A DNA stretch of 64,000 nucleotides, taken from Fallopia convolvulus. Taxonomy: Eukaryota; Streptophyta; Magnoliopsida; Caryophyllales; Polygonaceae. Of the stretch, positions 45,950 through 57,921 are shown piece after piece. The position numbers and the translations under genes are program-made. The notes under the pieces were generated by a model that searched no databases, was not told the origin of the DNA, and saw only the letters and a program-made list of their open reading frames with translations. The stretch covers positions 51,028,438 through 51,092,437 of the forward strand of contig OZ024724.1 in NCBI GenBank assembly GCA_964016875.1. The letters are read 5' to 3'. The stretch's first letter is position 1. Each line of letters opens with the position of its first letter.

Positions 45950-48332
45950 TATTGGTTTAAAGCTTTGTGTGACTTAGGAGCCAGTGCAAGTCTATTACCA
46001 CTTTCAATTAGTTCCAAAGCCAATATGGGACCATTGGAGCCTGTGAACATGAGGTTATACATGGCAGATGGATCCTATGTCAAGCCTACAAGGGTTATAG
46101 ACTATTTCCTAGTCCAAGTGGGCAAGTTCTTTGTCCCGAATGATTCATAGTAATGGAGATTCCTGCAGACCCGCTGGTGCATGTCATTCACGGTACGCCA
46201 TTCTTAGCCACAGATGGAGCCATAATAGTTGTTAGGAGGGGACTCCTAACTTTTGAGATTGGGGATGAGGTGGTGGAGTTCCGCTTTAACCCCACCATAA
46301 AAGAAACCAATGAAGCCGAGGTCAAGATGCTCTACACCCACACTGACTACATTGAATGTGGAGACCCGATCGAGAGGCTACTGGCTTTTGAGGCATTCCC
46401 GGGCAGAAGATGGGCAGAGTACGATCTTGGAGCCTCATTCCCGACCCTCTATAGGCCGTTACCGAAGCTTCTGGCAGGAACTGAGGAACAAATAAGTGAT
46501 CCAGAGTCGTTACCGACCCCATACAACTCAGCAACGACCCTTCTTGAGCTTCTGGCGTGTGATTACCTTGAAGAAGTTTTGAAGACGGATCATGAAGAGC
46601 CTATTCTCATCCTAGCCGAGCCTTCTCCAACGCTCAAGCCTCTTCCAAACTCCCTCAGGTATGAATTTCATGTCCTAACTCTACCTTCCCAGTTATCATT
46701 AATGCTCAATTAAATGAGGAAGAAGTAGAGAAACTGATTTCTGTACTTATGACCCATAGGAAAGCCCTTGGCTATTCACTTGATGATATAACTGGCATAT
46801 CCCCTTCCTTATGCATGCATATAATTTGCATGGAGGATAATCACAAACCCACCATAGAGCATCAACATAGACTGAATCCTAACATGAAAGATGTGGTAAA
46901 AAAAGGAAATTTTAAAACTACTTGATGTCGGAATTATTTTTCCTATATCGGACAACCAATATGTTAGTCCGATCCATGTGGTCCCTAAAAAGGGGGGATA
47001 ACAATTATTGTAAATGAGAAGGGTGAGATGATCCCCACTAGGACCACAACTAGTTGGTGGATGTGTATGGATTATAGGAAGTTGAACAGTGCCACACGAA
47101 AAGATCATTTTCTGCTTCCTTTCATTGATCAGGTTCTAGAACGCTTAGCCCAGCATGATTACTTTTGTTATTTAGATGGCTATAGCGGTTTTTGGAAAAT
47201 TCTCATACATCCTGATGATCAGGAGAAAACTACATTTATGTGTCCCTATGGGACTTTTGCATACAGAAGAATGTCATTTGGGCTATGTAATGCCCCTGCA
47301 ACTTTTCAAAGATGTATGATGGCTCTCTTCTTTGACATGATATAGGATATATAGTAGAGGTTTTTATGGATGATTTCTCTGTTTATGGTTCTTCATTTGA
47401 TTCATGTCTAGTTAATCTGACTAGGGTTCTTAAAAGATGTGAAGAAACCAACCTTGTTCTAAACTGGGAAAATTGCCATTTTATGGTCCAAGAAGGGATA
47501 GTACTACTACTAGGACATCTCGTCTCTAAGAGAGGGATAGAGGTGGACAAAACCAAGATTGAGCTTATTGAAAATCTACCTCCCACCTCTTTTGTAAAAG
47601 ACATTAGGAGTTTTTTTAGGACATGCTGGCTTCTATAGACGTTTTATTCAAGATTTTTCTAAGATAGCTAAATCATTGACTAACCAACTAGTGAAAGATG
47701 TAGTGTTTGAGTTATCTACAAAATGTCTTGAGGCTTTTCACAGGTTACGAGAAGCCCTTGTCTCTGCTCCTATTATGTAGTCCCCAGATTGGACACTTCC
47801 CTTCGAAATCATGTGTGATGCCAGCGACTATGATGTTGGTGCAGTATTAGGACAGCGAAAGGATAAGAAGCTCCACACCATCTTTTATGCAAGTAAGACA
47901 CTTGATGAGGTGCAGAGTATGTATACCACGACGGAAAAGGAATTCCTTGCCGTGGTATTTGCATTTGAAAAATTATGTTCCTATCTTGTTGGATATAAAG
48001 TGATTATTTATTCTGACCATGAGACCGTTAGATATTTAATGGCTAAGAAGGATGCCAAACCTAGGCTACTTCGTTGGATGCTCTTGTTACAGAAATTCGA
48101 CCACGAAATCAAAGACAAGAAAGGAGCTGAAAAATTAGTAGCTGATCACCTATCCAGATTGCCAGTTGAACACATCACAGAGACCAACAACACTGTACCA
48201 ATCAATGACTCCAGGCCAGATGAGCACCTCATGCTGAACGAGGTTGCAAGCTGCATTATCGAGGCGCCTACCGACCCTTCTTGGTTCGGTACCGACCCCT
48301 CTCAGAGAACGAGGATTATAGCCTCACCATGA
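45950..48332 (+). pseudogene. pol: Athila pol without integrase: protease, RT, RNase H
   Basis: Protease has LCDLGASASLLPLSI and MADGSYVKPTRVI. RT has WWMCMDYRKLNSATRKDHF, YLDGYSGFWKI, FGLCNAPATFQRCM, and the catalytic FMDD in VEVFMDDFSVYGSS at about 47361. RNase H has MCDASDYDVGAVLGQ, FYASKTLDEVQ, YSDHETVRYL and LVADHLSRLP. Shifts and stops occur at 46148, near 46900-47000, 47345, 47615 and 47780. The integrase (HHCC, DDE) that should follow is missing. Confidence 0.85.
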
Positions 48333-48684
48333 GAGATTGAAACACTCTCCTCGGGTTTCCTAATCCCTCTCGAGATTACAAAGCTCCTGATCATTTCAAA
48401 GTTCCAAAGACATGGGGCTACATCACAGGCCAAACTCATTGCCTAGTACGTGCACTCCCCAGATTCTAGGTTCCACCATTTAGGCCAAGACGGAGTTATC
48501 TCGGCCTACAAGGATGAAGGTGGGTTGTCTACGTACTATGCTCTTCACCGATCCCGCTCCCATGAATTTGGGATATGAGTGGGTAACATATGTAGAACAA
48601 CAAGGGGCAAAATTGGAGGAGATCCACTTTGGAGGGATGGTGACCATTCTTGCTCTGGGTTGTGAGATTGATCTTTCTTGATAC

Positions 48685-49281
48685 ATGGCGTACCAACCAC
48701 AGAAGCTAGATACCTCTTATTGGGTGTCTTCTGGAATTTTCAAGAGATGTAGTGATGGACATGCCACCATGGTCAATGGCCGCCAAATACTGCTCACTGA
48801 GGAGAAAGTTGAGCTCTTGTACCTTCCGAATTGGTATGAGAACTGGACTTCCACACCCTTCCCTCTTGCTAAAAGACCTGAGCATGATGCTTCACTGAGG
48901 ACAACAGAATCACGGTTTGAGAGGGAGGAAGAGATGCAAGATGCCGAGGAGGTCGTTACCGAGCCTTATGGCTTTGATACCGAAGGTGTAGCAAGCACAG
49001 ATGGGCACATTAACGTGCCAGACGAGCGCGGTATTGTGGTTTACGACCCCGTTAACGACCCTTATAGGGTCGGTACGACCCCCATTTCCACCACAGACAG
49101 CACGGTAACGAGGGGTACAGGACTGGGTACGGGGCATCTTTTGAGCAATTTCCAGGCTACCGAGTCCACCACCCTAGTGAGGTCGGCTCCAGCTCCAGCT
49201 CCGCACCTGCTCCGTGGGTTGATGATATGGTTCAACGGATGGATAGGCTTCAGATGGGTCAGTTTCAGATGTACGATATGA
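48685..49281 (+). pseudogene. Athila env-like / 3' ORF remnant
   Basis: The open frame MAYQPQKLDTSYWVSSGIF...FERE, then a Pro/Thr-rich part, corresponds in position to the third reading frame of Athila elements. No transmembrane segment or fusion motif is visible in the part left, and no function can be assigned. It contains three copies of the palindromic motif, giving NDPYRVGT. It is cut short by frameshift; related sequence (QMYDMMTQFQ, YAAQREIDE) continues to about 49520 in another frame. Confidence 0.5.
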
Positions 49282-49559
49282 TGACCCAATTTCAAGATAC
49301 TTATGCAGCTCAGAGGGAGATTGATGAGTAGCGCTACAAGGTGGTCGAACAACGTTGGAGGACAGCTGAGACTGATGGGATACAACCGAAGAGCGCTGGC
49401 AAACCACCATCGAATTCATGCATAACTTGGAGAAGCGTTTTCCACCCCTTGACCGTCACTGATTCTCCCTCTCTCCTAAGGATGTTCAAGAATGTTTTCA
49501 GCGCTTCAACAACCAATATCTGAGTTCGCTTTCTTTTCCCTATCTCTTTCTTTTTGCTT

Positions 49560-50987
49560 TATTTTGTTCTTACGGTGGGGACACTATACGGTTTAAGTAT
49601 GGGGTATGGAGAGAAAAGAAAACTCTTGTGTTTGTAGTCTTGTTTTCAATGTCTTGTTTTATGTCTTTTGTTAGTTTAAGTTGTTTAAGTTGCTTTGCTT
49701 TCCTTAAAAAATGAAAATTAAAAAAAATTGAATTGAAAGTTTTGAAAAATAACAAAAAGATTTTGAGGACGAATAGTATTCTTATCTTTATGTTTCTATG
49801 ATTGTTTTTGCTTGCATGATCATGTAAATCCTTTGACATGTTTTGATAGTTTAGCCCAAGTCTTTTTTATCAAAATGTTCTTTTAGTGAAATTTAGCATG
49901 TGATGAAATTGAGCACATATGACTTTTAGCATGAGTTTACTGCAATCCAACAATTATTACCTTGTGAGCTTATTTAGCCTTGATTTTCTTGTGTGATTTA
50001 CTCTCTTATGTGTATATTATCTCTTGAGATTGTGATGGTTATCTATTTCTCAAAGCCTATATAAGATTTTAGTTCATTACTTGAAAGATCATATATAATG
50101 GAGAACTTATTTTTCATGAGCCTTATTAATCCAAATTCACCCTTACATTATCCTTTGTTTTTGAAGCCAATTCTTGTGCCTTAAAGCTTTTATTTGTAGC
50201 TCCACAAAATGTTTTCTAACCGATATAAGCTTGACCCTATCCGGGGATTAGGACTTAGTTGGTTGAAATTTGTTTTGTAGAGTGAGATATGTTGGTTAAA
50301 GAGAAAGGATATATTTGGGGTAGAAAGGGGGTCTCATTATTGTTCAAAGAAATTGTAAAAAGGGTTCTTGGCTTAAAAGGAAAGAAATGCATGAGTTAAA
50401 AGTGAAATAAGGGAAGAAGTGAGAAAAGAAAAGCTACAGCAACATCGTTACTGGCCCTAGTAGGGTCGGTACCGAGCCTTCCCAGCAGAAGAAAAAAATC
50501 CAAAGCAGAAATAAAAGAGGAAAATTCAGAAGAAAAAAAAGAAAAGAAAAAGTGTACAAGTGAAGTATAATGAAAGAAAAAGCCAAGAATTTATTTAAGT
50601 CTTTTATGAGACTTTCTAGGTAGGATTTGGGGTTAATGAAAAGAATGAGAGTTTAGTGCATAAAGTTTAGAGAGCTTGGTATATTGTTTAAGAGTTTTTG
50701 GTGAGTTATGTTGTAAAATTTAGGAGTTTTAATTCTCACCACAAACCAAAAAATTTCCACGCCTTATTGTCTTTACCAAACCCCCATTACAACCCGGTCG
50801 AATGGAAGCTTCTATGAAGTTTTTCATTGAGCCTAAGTTCTCGTGATGATTTTACTTGTTTTGACATCTTTCGTAGAGAGATTGGTGATATAAGTTACAA
50901 TTTCTATGAGTCTTTGCATGTTTGATTGAGTTGAGAGTTGTACTTATAAGCCTAAACACATGAGAGTTGAGTGAAACACTATATCCC
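49560..50987 (+). other. Athila 3' non-coding region
   Basis: This is the long untranslated stretch that Athila elements have before the 3' LTR, with a GGTTTAAGTATGGGG start, TTTAGCCTTGATTTT and GCTTGACCCTATCCGG. It holds one copy of the palindromic motif at 50446-50478. No open frame is recognisable. Confidence 0.65.
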
Positions 50988-51585
50988 TTTTGAGGTTGGT
51001 GCATACCTCTATCAGGACAATTCATGGAACATTGAAAAATTAAGCGAGGTCGTCAATCAGAATGATCTCGAAAAAATCTCCAAAATTATTAACCTTGTTA
51101 ATAAAATCCCGGACAGATTGTACTCGCAACCAAGTAAAAATGGTTTGTATTCTACTCACTCTACCATGCAATGGCTCCACTAATCCAAATGTGAACCGAA
51201 AATTAACCTAGAATGGATTAACAAGCTCAACATCTCCCCCAAGATGAAGAATTTCTTATGGAAAGTGGCACGAAACGGCCTACAAACCAAAAAAAAACTT
51301 GTTGGCAAGCATATTCCGGTACCACTAGGCTATGAAACATGTAACAACCAAGTTGAGGATACAAACCACATCTTACTCTCATGCCCTCTTACTAGGGCGA
51401 CCCTTAATTCCATAAGCCCAAAATTATCTTGGATTGTCGACCAAGTTTTCCCGGAGGACAAAAAACCACACCTAGTCCTGGAGAAAATTAAGACAATGAC
51501 AACAAAAGTGGAATTGGAACTCCTCACTAACACCTGGTGGAGCCTATGGTTCTCTAGAAATAAAAGAGTCTTTAACAGTAATAAC
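50988..51585 (+). pseudogene. LINE-2 ORF2, zinc-finger part
   Basis: It resumes as EVGAYLYQDNSWNIEKL, IPDRLYSQPSKNGLYSTHS, then after a stop WINKLNISPKMKNFLWKVA and the zinc-finger region YETCNNQVEDTNHILLSC (one ligand lost). It ends in WSLWFSRNKRVFNSNN at the Cassandra LTR, matching the RT-zinc finger region of LINE-3 (IPKMKNFLWKVAKNGL there). Confidence 0.85.
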
Positions 51586-51781
51586 TGTAACACCCCGATA
51601 ATTTATAAGGGATTGAGGTGCTCTCCATGTCAACAAGAGCTCTTCCTTTTCTGGGTTCGAGTGAGGACAAAGAACTCATAAGTTAAGCGTGCAGGGGCGA
51701 GAGCAGTACCAGGATGGGTGACCTCCTGGGAAGTCCTCGGGTTGACATGGGATAGCGCTTCTAAAGGCTTGGGGTCTTACA
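51586..51781 (+). mobile_element. Cassandra TRIM solo LTR carrying a 5S rRNA-like sequence
   Basis: It starts TGTAACACCCCG and ends GGGTCTTACA, 196 bases. It contains AAGTTAAGCGTGC (A box), GGGCGAGAGCAGTACC and AGGATGGGTGACCTCCTGGG (C box), which match the 3' two-thirds of plant 5S rRNA. A 5S-derived sequence in an LTR defines Cassandra terminal-repeat retrotransposons in miniature. The target duplication is ATAAC at 51581-51585 against ACAAC at 51782-51786, one change. Removing it restores the LINE-2 frame (NSNN then GTNLKNVD). It is too partial to be a working 5S gene. Confidence 0.9.
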
Positions 51782-52442
51782 ACAACGGCACAAATTTGAA
51801 AAATGTCGATAACCTTAGCGAGTCTATTCAAAACCAGGTTAATGAATGGAAATTTGCAAGAGCCTTTGATTCTCTCAACTCTCGCACTGACATTGTGAGA
51901 GCTGGAGCAGGGAGAAAACTTGCCAAGTGGGCAAAACCTAAGATTACATTAAGTTGAATTTTGATGGCGCAGTGTGCGGATGGTGTGGCTTCTTTCGGGT
52001 TCATCCTCAGGGACTCCGGAGGCTCCCCTATCCACTTTGACGGAGGACTGAATGGACGGCAGTCTGTTCTGATCTCCAAGACCATCGCCTTGCGCTCCAG
52101 GGACTTCTCGAGGCCATTCGTTGTGGCATTCCCCGGATCCAGATTGAAAGCGATAGTTTGTAGCTAGTCAAGGTCGTTCTTGATGACTAGCGTTGTCCGT
52201 GGGAGTTTGAGTTGTTGCGTTCGGACATCCATTGCTTGCTTGCCCGGTTCCAGGATTGGAGTATTTCTCATGTCTTTCGTGAGTGTAATTCGGTGGTGGA
52301 CTTCATCGTTGAATCCTTTTTAGACGCGTCTCCTCTATCTTGCTTGCAGCTGACTCGGGTTTGCTTACCCTCATCCGACATGATGCTCTAGGGCGACTAC
52401 TAACTTGTTAACCACCCTAATTTCTTTCCTTATCAAAAAAAG
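51782..52442 (+). pseudogene. LINE-2 RNase H part and 3' end
   Basis: It continues NGTNLKNVDNLSESIQNQV, WAKPKI, then in other frames LNFDGAV (first acidic motif), IESDSLEL-like near 52147, and HVFRECNSVVDFI near 52267, the C-terminal RNase H motif. The A-run at 52434-52440 marks the 3' end. Confidence 0.8.
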
Positions 52443-52952
52443 GGGAGATTAGACGGGAAAAAAAATTCACTTACACGAATTTAGTTGATAAAATTAATGT
52501 AACAAAATTAACCTTCATGAATTAGTTTACACAAAATTATACTACATAAAATTTCCTTACATAAACTCGTATAAAAACAATTAATGTAAATCAATTAACC
52601 TACATGAATTAGTTTACACAATTTTACTAAACAATTTACACAATTGGCTTTGAAACAATGAAACCTTGATCTTAGTGGTATTGATTGTGTGAATTCTATG
52701 TATAGCTAGATGTTTTGTGCTTAGCTGGCCCTTACTATAATGTAGTCAGGATTAGTTGCTATACCATGAGCTTTTGTTCTCATCCAGTGATTTTTTTTTT
52801 TGGTAAAAATTCTCATCCAGTGATAGATTGATAATGGAAATAATGGATTGTACAAGAGAACCACAACACTAGACAATTTCTCTTAGGAAAGAAATAGTTT
52901 CTATTTGTGTTTAAAGTTTACAAATTCTGGACTAAAATTTTGTACGTTGATA

Positions 52953-52955
<3 letters not shown>
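52443..52955. other. Intergenic, no gene recognised
   Basis: AT-rich. A near repeat TTAACC(T/A)(T/A)CATGAATTAGTTTACACA occurs at 52510 and 52595. No coding sequence or RNA gene was seen. Confidence 0.45.

Positions 52956-53020
<65 letters not shown>
52956..53020. repeat. (TA)n microsatellite
   Basis: About thirty TA units with one interruption (ATATTATAT) near the left end. Confidence 0.95.
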
Positions 53021-53023
<3 letters not shown>

Positions 53024-53167
53024 ATTGGATAGCTATTCTTAAAGCATTTATGCCTTTCTTGTTTTTATCCAATTTCTTGCATGTTGAATCACCTTATATT
53101 CTAACTACTCAAAAGCACGTTTTTTTCCTTTTATAACCTTTTGTTCCCTAGGTTTGAGATGATCTTG

Positions 53168-53357
53168 TTAGTGATGATATCTGTTTTCAGTTGCTGCGAT
53201 ATAATCCATCAATTGAGATGATGCTTTTTTTTTTTGTTTCTTTTTGCATGTTGCGGCTGGAATATCTCTCAGGCGCCTTGGAAAAGTCCGGAGGAAGCAT
53301 GAAGAGAAAAGTCGAAGAAATGGGTGCGAAAGCCTCACCGGCGCAAGCAAATTTGTG
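53168..53357 (+). pseudogene. Possible unrecognised gene fragment
   Basis: A plus-strand frame reads DDICFQLLRYNPSIEMM, then a Phe-rich stretch from a T-run, then LEYLSGALEKSGGSMKRKVEE and MGAKASPAQANL before a stop. The parts either side of the T-run look protein-like in composition, and an AG precedes GCGCCTTGG at 53270. I do not recognise the family. It may be two exon scraps captured by a transposon, or chance. Confidence 0.25.
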
Positions 53358-53711
53358 ATGTGCATCAGGATTATGTGGACAGTACGTAAAAAGATACTAG
53401 TTAACTAACACGAGATTGTTGTAGAGTAATTTACGAAGGGATATATGGGCCAATTCCCTCGTAAAAAAAAAAAAAAACTACGTTTACACAAATTATAGTA
53501 ACTCACGTATCGATAATTGTTACACTAAATCGATGAATGTATTTTATATGCTAAACTAGACTTAGATAAATTTATACATGGCACAAATTTTATATCAAAC
53601 ACTAGAGTTAAAAAGCGCTCGCTCGTGAACAGTGGCCGACGTTCGATCCTGTACAGTGGTAGCCGGCAAGGATAGCGGTGCTATGGTGGCTTCGCGAGCT
53701 AGGGTGGCGAG

Positions 53712-54215
53712 TAGGGGTGCACAAAAAACCCGTGGGGATGGGAATCCGCGGGGACCCGCCCCTAATGGGGCGGGAATTCCCCGACTTAGTGGGAATTGGG
53801 CGGGGATGGGGATCATTTTCGTATCCCCAATTTTAAACGGGGCGGGGACCGGGAATGTACTATCCACCCCGAATCGCCGATATGTTTTTTATTTTTTTAA
53901 TTTATAAAACATGGAATAATATTATATTTTAAATATAATTGTAGCTTTTAATTTAAAAGCTTATATATATATATCTTTAAATTATATAATGAAATTTAAA
54001 TTTTATGTTATTAAATTTGACATTTTTAACCTTTTTTAAAGTTCAAAATATTTTTTATAATAATTGGGGCCCCGTTAACAACCCGATAACAGACGAGGAT
54101 CGGATTCCCTGCCCCGTTCCCCGCGGGGATTAAATGGGGACGGGGCATAATAGTATTCGGGGATGGGGACGGGGAATGCATTCCCCGCCCCGCCCCGCCC
54201 CCTTGTGCATCCCTA
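53712..54215. mobile_element. hAT-like non-autonomous element (504 bp)
   Basis: The ends are TAGGGGTGCACAA at the left and, reverse complemented, TAGGGATGCACAA at the right. Both are followed by long GC-rich inverted arms made of CCCCGC/GGGGAC blocks, with an AT-rich middle. The flanking 8 bases (GTGGCGAG and GTCACAAG) match at five positions, a degraded target duplication. Long inverted arms would let the transcript fold into a hairpin. There is no transposase. Confidence 0.65.
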
Positions 54216-54539
54216 GTCACAAGAAGCGGGCGGTTCTCTGATGGTGTGAGGTGATGCATGGAGATGACCCAATAAGGTTGCACGAGAAGGGTCGGGCCGG
54301 ATATAGGGTGGTGGTTGACGGTCGATGGCAAAAATTGACAAAAGAGAAGATTTTGGATGGAGAACTATAAAAGAGAAGTTGGAGAATGCTAAATTAATGC
54401 AAATTTAATTTTTAGGAATAAGGTTATTCTGGTCTTATTGTTTACAAGGGGTTATTATTGGATAAAATAGGATGTGGAGATATATTTGTGAAATGAAACA
54501 TTGAAATTAGGCTAGTTATGTCTTTTTCTCTTCCGCAAT

Positions 54540-57500
54540 TCGTACTAGAAACAAAGGGCAAAAAATATACATAGCAAATTAAACAACAAAAGCTAAAAAT
54601 ACTTCCATAAAATCACTAATGGCAGAAGAAATATAACCAATATTAAAGATCTCACTACCTTGGATGAGTCCCACATCACAAGCCTCAAGAACAATTAACG
54701 AGAAATTAGACGAGATTTTGAAAAACGGTTCAGTTTCTTGGAAATTAACTGCACAAAATTACAAAGTGTGACCCAACCTATCCAACAGGTGACTTCAAAG
54801 GTTGATAATGCGGAACACACAAAACCAGTCTCGAACACCAAAATCAAAAAACGGTCTTCGATATTAGAGATGATAAATCTCCTGGTCCGAATGGGATGTC
54901 GACCAGCTTTTATGAAAAAATATAGGCATATTGTAAGACCAGATGTCATTAAAGTGGTAAAGAGCTTTTTTCAATCTGGAAAGATCCTGAAATAGATTAA
55001 TCACTTCTTTATCATACTTTTATCAAAATGTTAAAATCTCAACTCCACTAATCATTATAGATCTATTAGTCTATGCAACACAATATATAAGGTCATTTCT
55101 AAAACACTTACACTGAAAGATGTCATGTGAAAATCATACACCTACTTCAAGGTGTGTTTGTTAGCAATCGAAGTATCCATGATAATACCCTAATAGCACA
55201 TGAAAATCTTTCATTTCTTCCACAATAAAAAGGGTAATTAAGGCTAGATAGTTGTAAAGCTCAATATGGAAAAAGCATACGATAGAATTAGTTGGGAATT
55301 CCTCTCATTTACCCTTAAAAATTCAATTTTAATTAGAAATTATTAGGCTGGATTAGAGAATGTGTCCAAAACCATTTCACTCTCGATCTTAGTAAACAAC
55401 GGACCGACGGATCAATTCTTCCCTAAACGGTCCAAGACAAGGGGATCCCTTATCCCTGTTCATGTTCATTCTTGTTGTCGAAGTACTTGCAAGGCAACTA
55501 GACACAAGTAACCATGATGCAAAAATCGGAATTGGAATTCAAATCTCAAAAAACGGGACAAAAATATCTTTCCTTGATTTTGCAGATGACATAATCATTT
55601 TTGCAAAAGTCAGCAACAATGCTTGCACCAAGATTAAAAGTATCACTAATGACTATCGTCAAACCTCCGAAGAAAAAAAGTTAATTTCCACAGATCCGTA
55701 TTTCAAGTAAAAAAGAATACTTGTAATAATATTAAAAATTAGATCAAACAAATTCTTCAAGTTACAAGCATAGTCGCACTGGATAAATACCTCAAGTCCC
55801 CTATCATAAATGGTAGAGTCACAAAAAAAAACACTTTTAAACCACTTACCCTAATAACTATGAACAACACTCAAATGGAAATCCAATATACTATCTCAAG
55901 AAGGTCGGAAAATTCTAATTCAAGCAAATCTTTCAACACAACCGAACTATCTCATGCAATCACTTCTACTACCTCAATCAACCTTAAAAGAGTTGGAAAA
56001 AACTAACAAAAATTTCTTCTAGAATAATGAAGATAAATACAGATCACTTATTAATTAGAATTCAATCTTTAGGCCCCCATCCCATGGGGGTCTAGGGATT
56101 GCAAAGGCGGAAGAGATGAACCAAGCTCTCCAAATGAAACTTTTTTGTAAAAACCTCGCGGGATCGGATAATATATGGGTTAAAATCATAAATGAAAAAT
56201 ACCTTAAAACAATTGGTCTCTTCAACTATACTAAAAAAATACATCATGGCAATGGTTAAAGCTGATGATCTCTTCTTCAAGGGTTTACTCTTGCAAGTCG
56301 GGGATGGCCAAACAATCCACTTCTAGAAAGACATATGGATCGGTAAACACATTCTAAAGCCAAAGAAAGATATGGCTAACAACATCAACTAGGAGGAATG
56401 TATTGTTAATTACCTTCATGAGGATAACACTGTGAATATCGAAAATTATTCCATGTGTTAAACCTTTAGAATTTTCTAGGTATCTCTCAAATCATTATAC
56501 CCATTAATAAAATTCTAGACAATCTATATTGGCACCCAAGAAAAAATGGATGGTACACTACACATTTGCAATGCTATAGATCCATAATAAGAAAGGTGAG
56601 CCCCAAATTAATCTAGAGTGGATTGAAAAACTTAATATATCCCCAAAAATGAAAAACTTCTTGTGGAAAGTTGCCAAAAACGGTCTCCTAACCAAAATCA
56701 AACTTGTGGTGAACCACATCCCAGTTCTACAAGGATGTGTTGTATGTGATAATCTCAATGAAGATATCACATACCTCTTAATAAAATGCCCTTATACTTA
56801 AACAGCATTAAAATCAAAGCCCAAGGATTGCTTAGATAATTTACCAGACTAAATAAGACAACAAAAAACATGCACCAATTATTAGAAGAAATCCGCTCTA
56901 TGGCTTCTAAAGCCGAAATTGAAATGCTCACTATCGTATGGTGGTGGATTTGGTACTTTAGGAATAGGAAAGTTTTTGACAACAACAATGGGCAAAACCC
57001 ACATACACAAAGTAACATTTTTGAGTTTAACCGCTCCTAGATTAATGATTGGAAAACCGCCAACGAACTTGAAGAGCCTTCTCATGGTTTGGGTGCCCAT
57101 AAGGGAACAAAAAAATCAAAGGCACAGTGAGAAAAGCATAAACATAACTTTGTTAAGCTTAATTTTGATAGTGCAGATGGTTTCTCTTCCGTTGGATTCA
57201 TCCTTCGTGACCACCCTGGCTTGCCTATCCATTTCGACAGTGGACTTATCGGTTGACAGTCCATTCTGATTACCGAGGTCATCGCTCATTGGCAGGGAAT
57301 TCTGAAGCCATCCGACGGGGCATTTCCCACATCCAGTTTAAGGGTGATAATCTGCATCCGATTAATGTCATTCTTGGTGACCGGTGATGCCCACGAGAGA
57401 CTGAGTTCATGACATCCTCTACTTCATGGCTCGCTTTCAGAATTGGAGCATCATGCACGTCATCAGGGAGTGCAACTCTGTGGCGCACTTCATTGCTGGA

Positions 57501-57618
57501 TTGTTTCGTTGTGGTTCTTCTATCCCGCTCGCAATTGACTCAGGTTTTAGCAACCTCATTCGCAAGATGTTCTCCTAGTTTAAAGAAAGCCCCTAATCCC
57601 TCCCCTCGTAAAAAAAAA
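54540..57618 (+). mobile_element. LINE-3: 5'-truncated relative of LINE-2
   Basis: Its left end matches LINE-2 sequence around 41770 (AACAAAGGGC(T/A)AAAAA). It then runs through RT: NHYRSISLCNTIYKVI, LNMEKAYDRISWEF and an intact FADD in FLDFADDIIIFAK (about 55570). Next come GGLGIAKAEEMNQA at 56088, the zinc-finger region SPKMKNFLWKVAKNGL at 56641, and RNase H KLNFDSADGFSSVGFIL near 57157. It ends in an A-run at 57610-57618. Many shifts and stops. Endonuclease is absent. Truncation at the 5' end is usual for target-primed LINE copies. Confidence 0.85.
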
Positions 57619-57921
57619 TTGGATTGGTGGGTTCTTTAAGATTGGAGTGACCGATCAAATAATTTTGCGGCGAAATTTTGCGCACTCTGTTTTTCCTGAT
57701 ACGCATTCCAATCTGTGCAGGTTAAGCATCCGCGCATGTATTTTTTTTAAACTGGGTCCAAGTTGTGCAGATTCGAAAATTGCCCATAATTTAAAAAAAA
57801 AACCGGTTCGACCTTAGCGGGTTGGGTCTTACTAAGACCGTCTATTAACTTGGCACTAAATTGAAACAATTGTGTTCATTAATTTTGCCACAGATAGTAC
57901 GTGTCCTATGTTGTATATATA
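57619..57921. other. Short intergenic stretch, no gene recognised
   Basis: Sequence between the LINE-3 tail and the Helitron-like element; no motif was recognised. Confidence 0.4.

Larger units (their letters stand above)
42951..50987 (+). mobile_element. Athila-type Ty3 retrotransposon, 3' LTR missing
   Basis: It has a 5' LTR, a tRNA-Asp type primer site TTGGTGCCGTTGC, Athila-type gag, protease DLGAS, RT, RNase H, then a 3' env-like open frame and the long non-coding stretch (GTATGGGGT... AAGTATGGGG type) usual for Athila. Integrase is absent: RNase H is followed directly by the env-like region. The right side stops near 50987 where LINE-2 resumes, with no 3' LTR. An inverted GTTACCGACC/GGGTCGGTACC motif recurs through the whole element. 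Confidence 0.87.
40703..52442 (+). mobile_element. LINE-2: L1-like element, split by Athila and Cassandra insertions
   Basis: Plus-strand pieces read in LINE order: endonuclease start MIFMWNCRGIKR at 40711, GDLNEI and SSDHFLISC, RT, [Athila 42951-50987], RT zinc finger, [Cassandra 51586-51781], RNase H, then a short A-run at 52434-52440. It has no ORF1, so it is 5' truncated near the ORF2 start. About 1 kb between RT and zinc finger was lost with the 3' end of the Athila element. No target duplication was found. Confidence 0.82.

Noticed and set aside
51661..51760. 5S rRNA gene
   Set aside because: Only the 3' two-thirds of 5S is present and it is embedded in a TG...CA LTR with a target duplication, so it is a Cassandra LTR.
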